A DNA stretch of 52,374 bases from an uncultured Porphyromonadaceae bacterium (GTDB lineage: Bacteria; Bacteroidota; Bacteroidia; Bacteroidales; Muribaculaceae), in the NCBI GenBank assembly GCA_947175645.1, contig CAMWNP010000019.1:1-52374 (forward strand), read 5' to 3'. This document shows, one piece after another, positions 17,803-25,154 of the stretch (positions are counted from its first letter, which is position 1; the number at the start of each line of letters is the position of its first letter). The notes under the pieces were generated by a model. The model was not told the DNA's origin, ran no database searches, and saw nothing but the letters and a program-made list of their open reading frames with translations. The position numbers were made by a program, and so were the translations under genes.

Positions 17803-17831
17803 GGAGTCCGGATCAAAACCGGACTCCTTTT
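17803..17831 (+). terminator. Terminator of fumarase gene
   Basis: Perfect 9-bp stem GGAGTCCGG/CCGGACTCC (17803-17811, 17819-17827) with a 7-nt loop, then TTTTG. Confidence 0.85.
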
Positions 17832-17884
17832 GTTCTGTCTTGCGGTTATTGAGGCGCATCAGTGTGAATAAAAAAATTTCTGCA

Positions 17885-17919
17885 GTGAACTTTTTTGAAC
17901 TGACCGGTGTTATATAATC
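17885..17919 (+). promoter_or_regulatory. Promoter-like block of small-RNA copy A
   Basis: GTGAACTTTTTTGAAC (17885-17900) followed by TATAATC at 17913. The distance from GTGAAC to the TAnnATC element is 28 nt in all three copies. GAAC-N17-TC also resembles ECF sigma promoters; which sigma factor is used is not known. Confidence 0.5.
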
Positions 17920-17920
17920 A

Positions 17921-17998
17921 AAGCAAGAAACAAAGCAAGAAATGTGATAATGATTGGTTTATAACGAAACTGAGGCTGTCGGGAGACAGCCTTTTTTC
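17921..17998 (+). ncRNA. Putative small RNA, repeated family, copy A
   Basis: Intergenic unit of about 75 nt. It has a promoter-like block, a leader with repeated GCAAGAAA, a 35-nt core (17934-17968) identical to copies B and C, and an intrinsic terminator: stem GGCTGTC/GACAGCC (17974-17980, 17985-17991), loop GGGA, six T. The core begins AGCAAGAAATGTG and ends TTTATAACGAA and has no sensible reading frame. It is A/U-rich and mostly unpaired, which suits an antisense RNA. It sits between the fumarase terminator and the DUF308 gene. A Rho-independent attenuator for DUF308 is possible but does not explain the shared core. Confidence 0.6.
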
Positions 17999-18076
17999 GT
18001 GCAGGGCAAACAATAACATGGTTATGACGTTATAAATAAAAAAAAGAAATAATAACAAAATCAGTCTATATATTAT

Positions 18077-18715
18077 ATGAGAACTCTTGGAAATTATCTT
18101 ACAGCATTGATTATCGGTGGAGCGGGTGCGCTATTGTGTATGATGAACTCGCGCACTCAGGTGGCCGACACCATAATAATGATACTCGGAGCCTTGTTTA
18201 TTCTGTGTGGAGTAATCACAATCTTCAGTGTATCACACGGTTCACGTCGTCAGCAGCAGGGAATTGTCATGCGCACCGTGGCCTGGATAACCTCAATAGG
18301 AGGAATTGGTCTGGCCGTGGCAATGCTTGTGTCGCCGGAATGGTTCATGGGGGTACTTGTGTACATGTTCTCGGCCATACTTATTCTCTGCGGCCTTGTA
18401 CAGGTGATAGCATTGACCTGGGGATACCGTGGCGTCCGTTTCCCCGGTTGGATGTATATCATTCCGGTTATACTCCTTGTGGCCGGAGTGACCATGATTT
18501 TCTCCGATTCGCTCCGCTACGATACTTCACGTATGTTGTTGATAGCAGGTATAGGACTGCTTTTGTTCGGCTTCAATTATCTGTTGCAGTTGATTATTGC
18601 GGCCGCTCGCCGTCCAAAACTTTCGCCCCGCGTTGAACGTCCGGCAGTGGCTTCCGAAAAGCAAGAGGAAGTAACCGGGAAGAGTGGTGCCGAAGGAGAT
18701 TCAACGGAGGCGTAA
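18077..18715 (+). CDS. DUF308 (HdeD-like) membrane protein
   Basis: Inner-membrane protein of unknown function, 212 residues. Six hydrophobic segments lie within residues 1-175, as in the HdeD/DUF308 family: YLTALIIGGAGALLCMM, TIIMILGALFILCGVITIF, VAWITSIGGIGLAVAMLV, VLVYMFSAILILCGLVQVI, GWMYIIPVILLVAGVTMIF and LLIAGIGLLLFGFNYLLQLII. A soluble Glu/Ser-rich tail follows. HdeD is tied to acid stress in E. coli; no such claim is made here. Its 3' end overlaps the convergent terminase gene by 15 nt. Confidence 0.82.
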   Translation: MRTLGNYLTALIIGGAGALLCMMNSRTQVADTIIMILGALFILCGVITIFSVSHGSRRQQQGIVMRTVAWITSIGGIGLAVAMLVSPEWFMGVLVYMFSAILILCGLVQVIALTWGYRGVRFPGWMYIIPVILLVAGVTMIFSDSLRYDTSRMLLIAGIGLLLFGFNYLLQLIIAAARRPKLSPRVERPAVASEKQEEVTGKSGAEGDSTEA

Positions 18716-20584
18716 CCCATCGAAATCCGAAGCATGGACCACGCTCATTGAGTCAGCGACGAATAATCCCAGGGCACGGGTCATGACGATGTCGTCATGG
18801 TTACCCTCCACCGCACCGAACGAAGTACCCCTGTCTTCGAAGACAGCCATTTCGGCGATAGCCTCGGCGGAGCGTTCGATGTACATGTTGTCGCGGACAT
18901 AAGCAAGGAGTTTGTTTACAATCATTGTTTTTGTGGCGCGATTCGTGTGGAATCCCACGCGTGTGTTTCCGGTCTCGGGGTCGCGTCGGTAATAAAGATT
19001 CGAGTAGGTCTGCTGAATTTCGTTCAGCACGCAAAGCGACGGATCACCCCCGATGTTGTCACACTCCAGAGTGTTACTTTCAATGACTAACAGGGCGTTG
19101 CCATACCAACGGGCTATGGCGGCGCTTCGCCATGCTATGATGTCATGGTCGGCGTGACCGCGCCATTGTGCCACAACTGTAACTTTCCCGCCCCGGATGA
19201 GAGGAGCGCGGTCAAAAACAGCGATTACGGAATAGTCGGCGCTGTGAGAGCGACCACCGATGTCCACCGCAACAACATATCGGTCAGTTATATCCGATTT
19301 GACTGACGGTTTTTCCCATACTTCCAGTTTCCCAAGCGAGTCCTCAACAAAGTGCAATCCGGAGAGGGAATCAGGTCCTACCACAGCCCTGCCGGTCACT
19401 TCTCCCCGGAATTGAGGCTGCCGCACGCCACTCCGGAGTACATCGAGTTTATCAATAGAGAATATTGCACGGCCGGTAGATGCGAACGCTTCTGTAGGAT
19501 CAGTGGGATACTCGGCGTGCATCTGCACATCAGAGGTGTATTCGCGTCGTTTATGGTGATACCAGTTGATCATTTCCAGAGTCAGCCCTGATTCCCATAG
19601 TCTCCATTCATAGTCATCCATAGAGTTTATCAGGTTCACGGGGTCGTCGACCTTCCGGCGGTATATTTCAATTTCATGCCAGGGTATGAAAATAGGTGTC
19701 TTGTCGCTTTTCCCTTCAGAAGCGCGCAGCCATTCCCGGTGGAAGTAGTTACCCATACCGTTGGCAGTGCTCTCATGCACGATGAGGGTACCGCAAACGG
19801 CATTTATGGATCCGCAAACGGCACGGATGAACTGCTCCGGGGTAGCGGTTGGAGTATAGTTCCAGAAAGCCACTTCAGAAAGATGGGCCAGGGCGAAGTC
19901 ATTGCCACGTACGGCTTCGGGGCGCTCACTTGTCCCAAGAGTAACGCAACAGCCGCGTCCTTCGATTATGCGTGTGTTCTGCGAACGTTCGTAGGGGCGG
20001 AAAGCGGGAGATTTATCCCCTTCCCAAAGCGTTTCAGGGTAGTTTTCGAGCAGACGGGAGTAAATTCCTCTTATGGTGGCGGCGGTGTCCTTGACATGAG
20101 CGCATATCAGTGAGTGGCAGTTTCTGGTGAGGACAGTCTGAATCCAGGCCATGTAGATCTGGACCAGTGTTGAACCTCCCCACTGACGGGCTTTCAGAAG
20201 AATGATTCTCACGGGCTTTCCGGCACGCCGCTGGTTTTCCATCAGGGCAAGAAGTTTGCGTTGCGGTGCGTTTAGACGGAAGGGAATCAGTGCGCCTGTG
20301 TTCTTATCCTTTATTTTGACACAAGTCACAGCCCAGAATTCAAAGTCGTGACGGAAGCGCAGCAACTTGTAGTCCGTTACGGTTTTGATGCGTTTGTATT
20401 CCGGATCGGCGAGCATGCTGACCGGGAGGAGTGTGTCGTGAGGGATTATGTTTACCGGATGGCGGTCATCGGTTGCTCTGGGACCTGTGGCACCTAAGCC
20501 TGACTCAGGGTCGTAGGGCACAACGAGTGATTGGTTCCTGAGGTTGTTGAGTTCGAGAATACGGGGTATGTCTTTACGGTTCAT
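18701..20584 (-). CDS. Orphan phage-type terminase large subunit
   Basis: DNA-packaging motor protein family, 627 residues from the ATG at 20584 (overlapping the upstream gene by 11 nt; an in-frame ATG at 20605 would overlap more). ATPase domain: adenine/Q region RLNAPQRKLLALMENQRR, Walker A KARQWGGST (131-139), Walker B with catalytic Glu237 in LAHLSEVAFW, coupling motif HESTANG (270-276). RNase H-like nuclease: Asp441 in VVAVDIGGRS, Glu502 in LLVIES, Asp597/598 in NHDDIV. All catalytic residues are present, so it looks functional. It is co-transcribed with the 811-residue protein. No portal, capsid, protease, tail, integrase or lysis gene is nearby, so it is either a prophage remnant under selection or a domesticated motor. 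Confidence 0.85.
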   Translation of the reverse strand: MNRKDIPRILELNNLRNQSLVVPYDPESGLGATGPRATDDRHPVNIIPHDTLLPVSMLADPEYKRIKTVTDYKLLRFRHDFEFWAVTCVKIKDKNTGALIPFRLNAPQRKLLALMENQRRAGKPVRIILLKARQWGGSTLVQIYMAWIQTVLTRNCHSLICAHVKDTAATIRGIYSRLLENYPETLWEGDKSPAFRPYERSQNTRIIEGRGCCVTLGTSERPEAVRGNDFALAHLSEVAFWNYTPTATPEQFIRAVCGSINAVCGTLIVHESTANGMGNYFHREWLRASEGKSDKTPIFIPWHEIEIYRRKVDDPVNLINSMDDYEWRLWESGLTLEMINWYHHKRREYTSDVQMHAEYPTDPTEAFASTGRAIFSIDKLDVLRSGVRQPQFRGEVTGRAVVGPDSLSGLHFVEDSLGKLEVWEKPSVKSDITDRYVVAVDIGGRSHSADYSVIAVFDRAPLIRGGKVTVVAQWRGHADHDIIAWRSAAIARWYGNALLVIESNTLECDNIGGDPSLCVLNEIQQTYSNLYYRRDPETGNTRVGFHTNRATKTMIVNKLLAYVRDNMYIERSAEAIAEMAVFEDRGTSFGAVEGNHDDIVMTRALGLFVADSMSVVHASDFDGLRLR

Positions 20585-23009
20585 AAGATTCGGTGACGGT
20601 TTCAAAGTCGGTTATAGAACTATTGGAAGGGATAAGTCCATCGGCTGTCAGATGCAGAGTGTGAAGGTGAGGTGCGGGAGTGTGAAACAGAAGTGGGGAA
20701 TTTACAGCACCTCTGACCTTGAACCTGCAGAAAGATGGGGAGAAAGCATAACCGGCCCCATTGTCAGCGTGCATGCTGACCGTAAGGTTTACCGGACCGG
20801 GTGATTGCATGGTAAGACGTATGGAGCGCACTCGTTTTCCTTTCCGGCGTTGCGGGAGATTTACCCCTTTAACGGGAGCGGTAAGTTTTAGAGAGCGTGT
20901 GAATCTTACATTGACCATCTCCTCACCCTGATCTTCACCGCCGAGAAGGTATAAACCGTTTATCCCGCGCAATATTGTCCCCTCAGGAAGATGAATCACA
21001 GCCGTTACCTTGTCGAGAAGTGATCTTTCTGATGATAAGGATGGGTCAAAAGGTAGTTTTGCGGAAGCAGGACCGGAAAGCAGCAGTTCATCGGTCATTA
21101 GCCAGAACTCATCGTGAACGGTGTCGTATCCGGGGGTGCCGTGAAGATTACGTCCGGCTGATTCGGGTGCTATTCCACGCCACAGAAGCAGGTCGGCAGA
21201 GTCGGTGAGAACCGCCACACCCCGGCGTGTAACAGGAATTACGTTTGCTTTCACCGACACACCGCGCGAGTCAATTTTGTTGATCCCACGGATGGCTGAT
21301 TCATCGGTAATTACCGTGAAGGTCCCTTCAGGTGAAAAAACATAAAAACGAGATCTGACGTAGTCCCACCCTGCGCCTGAACCGAGTGCATGTGTGAGGG
21401 TGGTGATCGGAGAGTGAGAGATGTGTCTTAAACAACAGGGTGTAGTGGGGGTGGAGGCATGAGCCACACCCACAGTTCCCGGGAAACGGTGTGTTACTGG
21501 CTTCTCTGCCGGAACTATAAAGAAATCGGCTTCAGTTTCAGTGATGTCGATGGGTTCAAGACCTGGGCTGATGAAAAATGAAAAATCGCCGGAGCGTGAG
21601 GGGGAGAGGTTGAACCGGTGACTGTAACATTTACCGCCTGATTGAAAGCTGATGGTCATTCTGATGGCATCGGCACGAGGGTATGTGATTACAGGTGATA
21701 GAAGTGTGGGGGAGTCAGATGAACCTTCGCAGAATCGCACGACCGTTTCTTCATCTTCACCGGCAAACTCCACGGTTACCGAGGCTTTCCATTTCTCATT
21801 GGTGAAACCGCATCCGAATGTGTCAAGCGCGTATCCCCGGAAAGGGAGCAGCGTCATGTCGCCCATCAGCAGGGTATCGCCGTTCTTTGCCACTGAAGAG
21901 CATGTTACTGTGTGGGGAGGACGGGCCAAATCCGGCAGTCCGTTTGGGGAAGGTCCGGAAACAGGTGCGGAAATAGTTCTGCGCATGGCATTTACAGCGG
22001 TTTTAAGGTCACCGGTGGAGGTTGCATCCGGACCTACGTGTAAAGTTGAGGATTCACCATTGAACGGTGAGGCTACCGAGGCTATGACTTTGAACAATGA
22101 TTCAAGGTGTTCGATAACTGATTGTGCAAGCAGTTGTCTGCCCTCATTGGTGGAATAAAGGAGTGGTAGCGATGCACGTATCGACAGGCGCCCGTCAGAA
22201 CCCCGCAGGAGTGCCGCCACCGTTTCCCCAGCGAAGTCCACGAGGTCAAGTTGAGGGGTCGCTTCGATAAGAACCTTTGCCACCGTTGGTCTCAATGCTT
22301 CGGGAAACTCAATCTGAAGGCGGAAAGTTTCGGCGGAAAGAGTGACACCACCGCGTGTGGCCGCGTTTGAGTCAATGACTGAAGTAATTGTGGAATTACA
22401 CTGGAATATATTCTCGTTGGAGATAAGAACCGGTGGTGTCAGAAACAGGGTCCTGCCGTTATGGTCAAGATAGCGTGCTCGTGCCACAACAGGCTGGATG
22501 AAGAATCCGGCAGAGTCGGCTTCCTGCCGGATGATTCTGTACGCTTCGAGAATGTCTGCAGAGAGTGCCGCATTGTCAGTGGCGTTGAGCGAGTGGTCGG
22601 TGAGGGTGTATGATCCGGTGAGTTTTCGTTGTCCAACCGATGCCTCGGCATGGCTTGCGTCAATGCGGCGAATTTTTACTTCAGGGAAGGAGAATGGGGA
22701 TACCGGAATCCATTTTGCTGATTGGTAGCGCAGGTGAAGTTGTCCGGATGACAGGTAGACGGTGCATAGTTCCGGGCCACAGACCACTGCGGTGAGTATT
22801 CGTGCACCTGTGTCGAAAGTCAGGGAAACGGAATCATCGGTGCGGTCAAGGATGTAGAGTGTGGAACCGCTGTAGCACAGCAGGAGGTTACCACCGGGGA
22901 GCGACAGGAGTGGCGTGATGGCGGATTCAGAGAAACGCAATGGGGATTTTGTCGGGATGTAGGTACCGGTTTCCGTGTCAAGGCGCATGTTTTTGTTTCG
23001 TAACGTCAT
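20574..23009 (-). CDS. Large beta-rich protein paired with the terminase
   Basis: Unrecognised 811-residue protein. The start was placed at the ATG at 23009 because a good -7 box lies just upstream of it; an in-frame ATG at 23081 lies beyond that box. No signal peptide or membrane segment. The sequence is built of short strands: LLSLPGGNLLLCYSGSTLYIL, ARILTAVVCGPELCTVYLSSGQLHL near the N-terminus and YDTVHDEFWLMTDELLL, GTILRGINGLYLLGG near the C-terminus, which read like beta-propeller or phage tail/stabilisation modules (inference). First gene of the unit; it overlaps the terminase start. A virion or accessory DNA-handling role is possible from context only. Confidence 0.6.
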   Translation of the reverse strand: MTLRNKNMRLDTETGTYIPTKSPLRFSESAITPLLSLPGGNLLLCYSGSTLYILDRTDDSVSLTFDTGARILTAVVCGPELCTVYLSSGQLHLRYQSAKWIPVSPFSFPEVKIRRIDASHAEASVGQRKLTGSYTLTDHSLNATDNAALSADILEAYRIIRQEADSAGFFIQPVVARARYLDHNGRTLFLTPPVLISNENIFQCNSTITSVIDSNAATRGGVTLSAETFRLQIEFPEALRPTVAKVLIEATPQLDLVDFAGETVAALLRGSDGRLSIRASLPLLYSTNEGRQLLAQSVIEHLESLFKVIASVASPFNGESSTLHVGPDATSTGDLKTAVNAMRRTISAPVSGPSPNGLPDLARPPHTVTCSSVAKNGDTLLMGDMTLLPFRGYALDTFGCGFTNEKWKASVTVEFAGEDEETVVRFCEGSSDSPTLLSPVITYPRADAIRMTISFQSGGKCYSHRFNLSPSRSGDFSFFISPGLEPIDITETEADFFIVPAEKPVTHRFPGTVGVAHASTPTTPCCLRHISHSPITTLTHALGSGAGWDYVRSRFYVFSPEGTFTVITDESAIRGINKIDSRGVSVKANVIPVTRRGVAVLTDSADLLLWRGIAPESAGRNLHGTPGYDTVHDEFWLMTDELLLSGPASAKLPFDPSLSSERSLLDKVTAVIHLPEGTILRGINGLYLLGGEDQGEEMVNVRFTRSLKLTAPVKGVNLPQRRKGKRVRSIRLTMQSPGPVNLTVSMHADNGAGYAFSPSFCRFKVRGAVNSPLLFHTPAPHLHTLHLTADGLIPSNSSITDFETVTESYEP

Positions 23010-23029
23010 AGTATTAAAAGAATTTTTTG

Positions 23030-23037
23030 CAAAATTA
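23030..23037 (-). promoter_or_regulatory. -7 box of the terminase unit
   Basis: Minus-strand TAATTTTG, 20 nt before the chosen ATG. A TTTG lies 23 nt further upstream, slightly beyond the usual spacing. Confidence 0.5.
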
Positions 23038-23064
23038 CGACACGGACTGTGGTGTCCCGACAAA

Positions 23065-23103
23065 AAAATGTCAGACATCATTGATGTGCAAATCTGACAT
23101 TTT
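23065..23103. promoter_or_regulatory. Nested palindrome between divergent genes
   Basis: Perfect 11-bp arms AAAATGTCAGA (23065-23075) and TCTGACATTTT (23093-23103) enclose a second palindrome CATCATTGATG (23076-23086). It lies between the divergent terminase unit and xerC, upstream of both, so an operator or a structured leader is more likely than a terminator. Confidence 0.45.
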
Positions 23104-23235
23104 GCTTTAATATTTCAGGCTATTGCCATGAAATACAGACTGTTGGAAAAGGTGGACAGGCTGCGAAACTATACGTGAATTAACATTCCATAAAAGTTGC
23201 AGGAGTGAAAAATTATGTATAAATTTGGGGAACTT

Positions 23236-24132
23236 ATGTTAGTAGAACAGTTTACGTCATATCTTAGAAACGAGTTGAACCTGTCGGAACATACCGTCAG
23301 GGCCTACAACAAGGATGTCACCGAGTGGGGGGAATGGCTCACCGGCGGTGATCTTCAGCGGCTTGACCCGTCGACGGTGACCACGGCGGATATCCGTGTG
23401 TGGCTTGCGGATGAGTCGCGCCGCGGAGTAGGCGCCCGCTCGCTTCGCCGTAAAACACAGTCGCTCCGCTCGTTCTTCAAGTATCTTATCAACCGTCACG
23501 GACTGAAAGGTAGTCCGGCTCAGGATGTAGTGCTTGCGAAAAGCGGCAAACCGTTGCCCGCCTTTGTCCCTACCGAGGAAATGGAAGAGTTGCTTGATAA
23601 AAAAGCGAGTGAGGGCAACACGTTTGAGGATGTGCGCAATCACCTGATATTGCTAATGTTATATACAACTGGCATGCGAAGGGCTGAACTCCGGGATCTC
23701 CGTGACGAAGATATTAACATGATTCGTGGCGAACTAAAAGTGCTCGGAAAACGTAATAAAGAAAGAATGATTCCTTTCGGCAAAGAGTTGGCCGAGGCGA
23801 TAACCGGATATCTCGATGAGCGGCGTAAGGTGGGACATGGTGTGACGGAACGTTTTTTCGTACGTCAGAACGGTGAGCCCCTCTACGATAAACTGATCTA
23901 CAACGTAGTCCACAACGCAATGCTCAGCGAGGGGGTACATGCAACGAGGATGAGTCCGCACGTGATGCGACATTCCTTCGCAACGGATATGCTCAACAAC
24001 GGGGCGTCGCTGAGCGCGGTGCAACACCTGCTGGGACATGAATCACTGGCAACCACTCAGGTTTACACTCATATAACCTACAGAGAACTTCAACAAAATT
24101 ATCAACTCGCCCACCCAAGGGCTAAAAAGTAA
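23236..24132 (+). CDS. xerC: Tyrosine recombinase XerC
   Basis: Site-specific recombinase that resolves chromosome dimers at dif with XerD. 298 residues from the ATG at 23236, which begins the conserved SAM-like N-terminal domain (MLVEQFTSYLRNELNLSEHTVRAYNKD); an ATG at 23215 would add seven residues. Catalytic set: Arg148 in TTGMRRAEL, Lys near 172 in LGKRNKERM, His242 and Arg245 in HVMRHSFATDML, His268 in LLGHES, Tyr277 in TTQVYTH. All present. It lies 12 nt before hpf, and the two are probably co-transcribed. This is a core Xer protein by sequence, not obviously a phage integrase, although the terminase unit is adjacent. Confidence 0.9.
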   Translation: MLVEQFTSYLRNELNLSEHTVRAYNKDVTEWGEWLTGGDLQRLDPSTVTTADIRVWLADESRRGVGARSLRRKTQSLRSFFKYLINRHGLKGSPAQDVVLAKSGKPLPAFVPTEEMEELLDKKASEGNTFEDVRNHLILLMLYTTGMRRAELRDLRDEDINMIRGELKVLGKRNKERMIPFGKELAEAITGYLDERRKVGHGVTERFFVRQNGEPLYDKLIYNVVHNAMLSEGVHATRMSPHVMRHSFATDMLNNGASLSAVQHLLGHESLATTQVYTHITYRELQQNYQLAHPRAKK

Positions 24133-24139
24133 AAGGAGG
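24133..24139 (+). promoter_or_regulatory. Strong Shine-Dalgarno site before hpf
   Basis: AAGGAGG lies 5 nt before the ATG. Such a site is unusual in Bacteroidota, where most genes here have A-rich leaders instead. It may keep hpf translated when initiation is otherwise limited (inference). Confidence 0.6.
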
Positions 24140-24144
24140 ATACC

Positions 24145-24438
24145 ATGGAAGTAAGAATCCAACCTATCCATTTTGACATCGCACAGCGATTAGTGGATCA
24201 CATCAACAAAAAGGCTCAGCGCCTGGAACGCCACTACCCAAATGTTACGGTCTTTGACGTGACACTCAAGGTGGTAAAGCCTGAAACCGCAATGAACAAG
24301 CAGGCTATAGTCCGTCTGTTCCAGCCGCAGGAATCGGAAGTGGTGGCTGACAAAACCGCAGACTCCTTTGAAGAGGCTGTCGACATGGCCATCGAAGCCG
24401 TGGAACATCAACTTGAAAAGAAGAAAAACAAGAAATAA
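24145..24438 (+). CDS. hpf: Ribosome hibernation-promoting factor (short HPF/RaiA family)
   Basis: Binds the 30S decoding region in stationary phase and helps store inactive ribosomes. 97 residues is the short form, without the dimerising C-terminal domain of long HPF. The beta-alpha-beta-beta-beta-alpha core is seen as VRIQPIHFDIAQRLVDHINKKAQRLERHYPNVTVFDVTLKVV, with a C-terminal helix (FEEAVDMAIEAVEHQLEKKKNKK) rich in Lys. It follows xerC by 12 nt and is followed by a strong terminator. Confidence 0.92.
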   Translation: MEVRIQPIHFDIAQRLVDHINKKAQRLERHYPNVTVFDVTLKVVKPETAMNKQAIVRLFQPQESEVVADKTADSFEEAVDMAIEAVEHQLEKKKNKK

Positions 24439-24464
24439 ACAAATCTGATTCATATTCTGGAAAG

Positions 24465-24489
24465 CGGGGGTTATGCCCCCGTTTTTTTT
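24465..24489 (+). terminator. Terminator of xerC-hpf
   Basis: CGGGGG/CCCCCG stem (24465-24470, 24476-24481) with a 5-nt loop and eight T. Confidence 0.88.
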
Positions 24490-24526
24490 GTTTCGGTTTA
24501 TCGACTCAAAAAAATTTTCACCATCC

Positions 24527-24561
24527 GTGAACTTTTTCAACGCCATCGGCGTTTTATTATC
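24527..24561 (+). promoter_or_regulatory. Promoter-like block of small-RNA copy B
   Basis: GTGAACTTTTTCAAC from 24527 and TATTATC at 24555, again 28 nt apart. Confidence 0.5.
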
Positions 24562-24562
24562 G

Positions 24563-24640
24563 AAAGCAAGAAACAAGCAAGAAATGTGATAATGATTGGT
24601 TTATAACGAATTTAAGGCTGTCGGGAGACAGCCTTTTTTC
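24563..24640 (+). ncRNA. Putative small RNA, repeated family, copy B
   Basis: Same organisation as copy A: GCAAGAAAC leader, 35-nt identical core at 24576-24610, then stem GGCTGTC/GACAGCC (24616-24622, 24627-24633), loop GGGA and six T. Only 3-4 bases between core and stem differ from copy A. It lies after the hpf terminator and about 130 nt before blaI, so it does not look like a leader of either gene. Confidence 0.6.
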
Positions 24641-24659
24641 GTTTTGTAAATTTTAAAGT

Positions 24660-24686
24660 CTTATAAATCTTATAAAACTTATAAAA
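24660..24686 (+). repeat. Three tandem 9-bp repeats
   Basis: CTTATAAAT, CTTATAAAA, CTTATAAAA in succession, upstream of the blaI promoter. Could be an A/T-rich regulator site or simple slippage. Confidence 0.5.
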
Positions 24687-24715
24687 CTCCTCCTCAAAAA
24701 TTTTTTCATTTTTTA

Positions 24716-24770
24716 TTTGCATAACTAAAAAATTAGTTCTAAATTTGCCGTATCAACTAAACTGTTAGTT
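24716..24770 (+). promoter_or_regulatory. blaI promoter with two operator dyads
   Basis: TTTG (24716-24719), 20-nt spacer, TAAATTTG (24740-24747). Two dyads AACTAA-N4-TTAGTT lie at 24723-24738 (inside the promoter) and 24755-24770 (ending at the start codon). Their centres are 32 bp apart, about three helical turns. This fits repression by the BlaI-type protein encoded next. Confidence 0.75.
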
Positions 24771-25154
24771 ATGGCAAAGAAGAAAACGAATAAACTTACA
24801 GAGAAAGAAGCGTATATAATGAATTTGCTTTGGGCGCATGGACCTATGTTCGTGCGTCAGATGCTGGAGTATTATCCGGATCCGCGGCCTCATTTCAACA
24901 CGGTTTCAACCACAGTGCGTATACTTGAGGAAAAGGGGTTTGTGGAGCATGAGGCGGTAGGCTCGTCTTACCGTTACGTGGCGGTTGCTCAGCCTGATGA
25001 TTTCCGTGAACGTTCACTTGCCGATGTGGTCAAGAGTTATTTCAACAACAGTTATAAACTGGCCGTTTCGGCTCTTGTGGAAGAAGAGAAAATATCTGTT
25101 GAGGAACTGCGTGAATTGATTGATATGGTGGAATCACAGAAAAAGAAAAAATGA
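24771..25154 (+). CDS. BlaI/MecI-type transcriptional repressor
   Basis: Winged-helix repressor, 127 residues. The DNA-binding domain covers about 5-72 (LTEKEAYIMNLLWAHGPMFVRQMLEYY, then HFNTVSTTVRILEEKGFVEHEAVGSSYRYVAV), followed by a helical dimerisation part. In this family the repressor is removed after the partner membrane protease senses a signal. Two matching operator dyads cover its own promoter, so it is probably autoregulated. Its stop overlaps the M56 gene start (ATGA). No beta-lactamase gene is nearby, so the regulon is something else. Confidence 0.9.
   Translation: MAKKKTNKLTEKEAYIMNLLWAHGPMFVRQMLEYYPDPRPHFNTVSTTVRILEEKGFVEHEAVGSSYRYVAVAQPDDFRERSLADVVKSYFNNSYKLAVSALVEEEKISVEELRELIDMVESQKKKK

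Noticed and set aside
17921-18076. Small-RNA copy A as a simple attenuator of the DUF308 gene
   Set aside because: The identical core and terminator also occur in two other places with different or no downstream gene, which a local attenuator would not explain.
23236-24132. xerC as an integrase belonging to a prophage with the terminase
   Set aside because: N-terminal and catalytic blocks fit core XerC and it is coupled to hpf; no attachment-site duplication was seen around the terminase unit.
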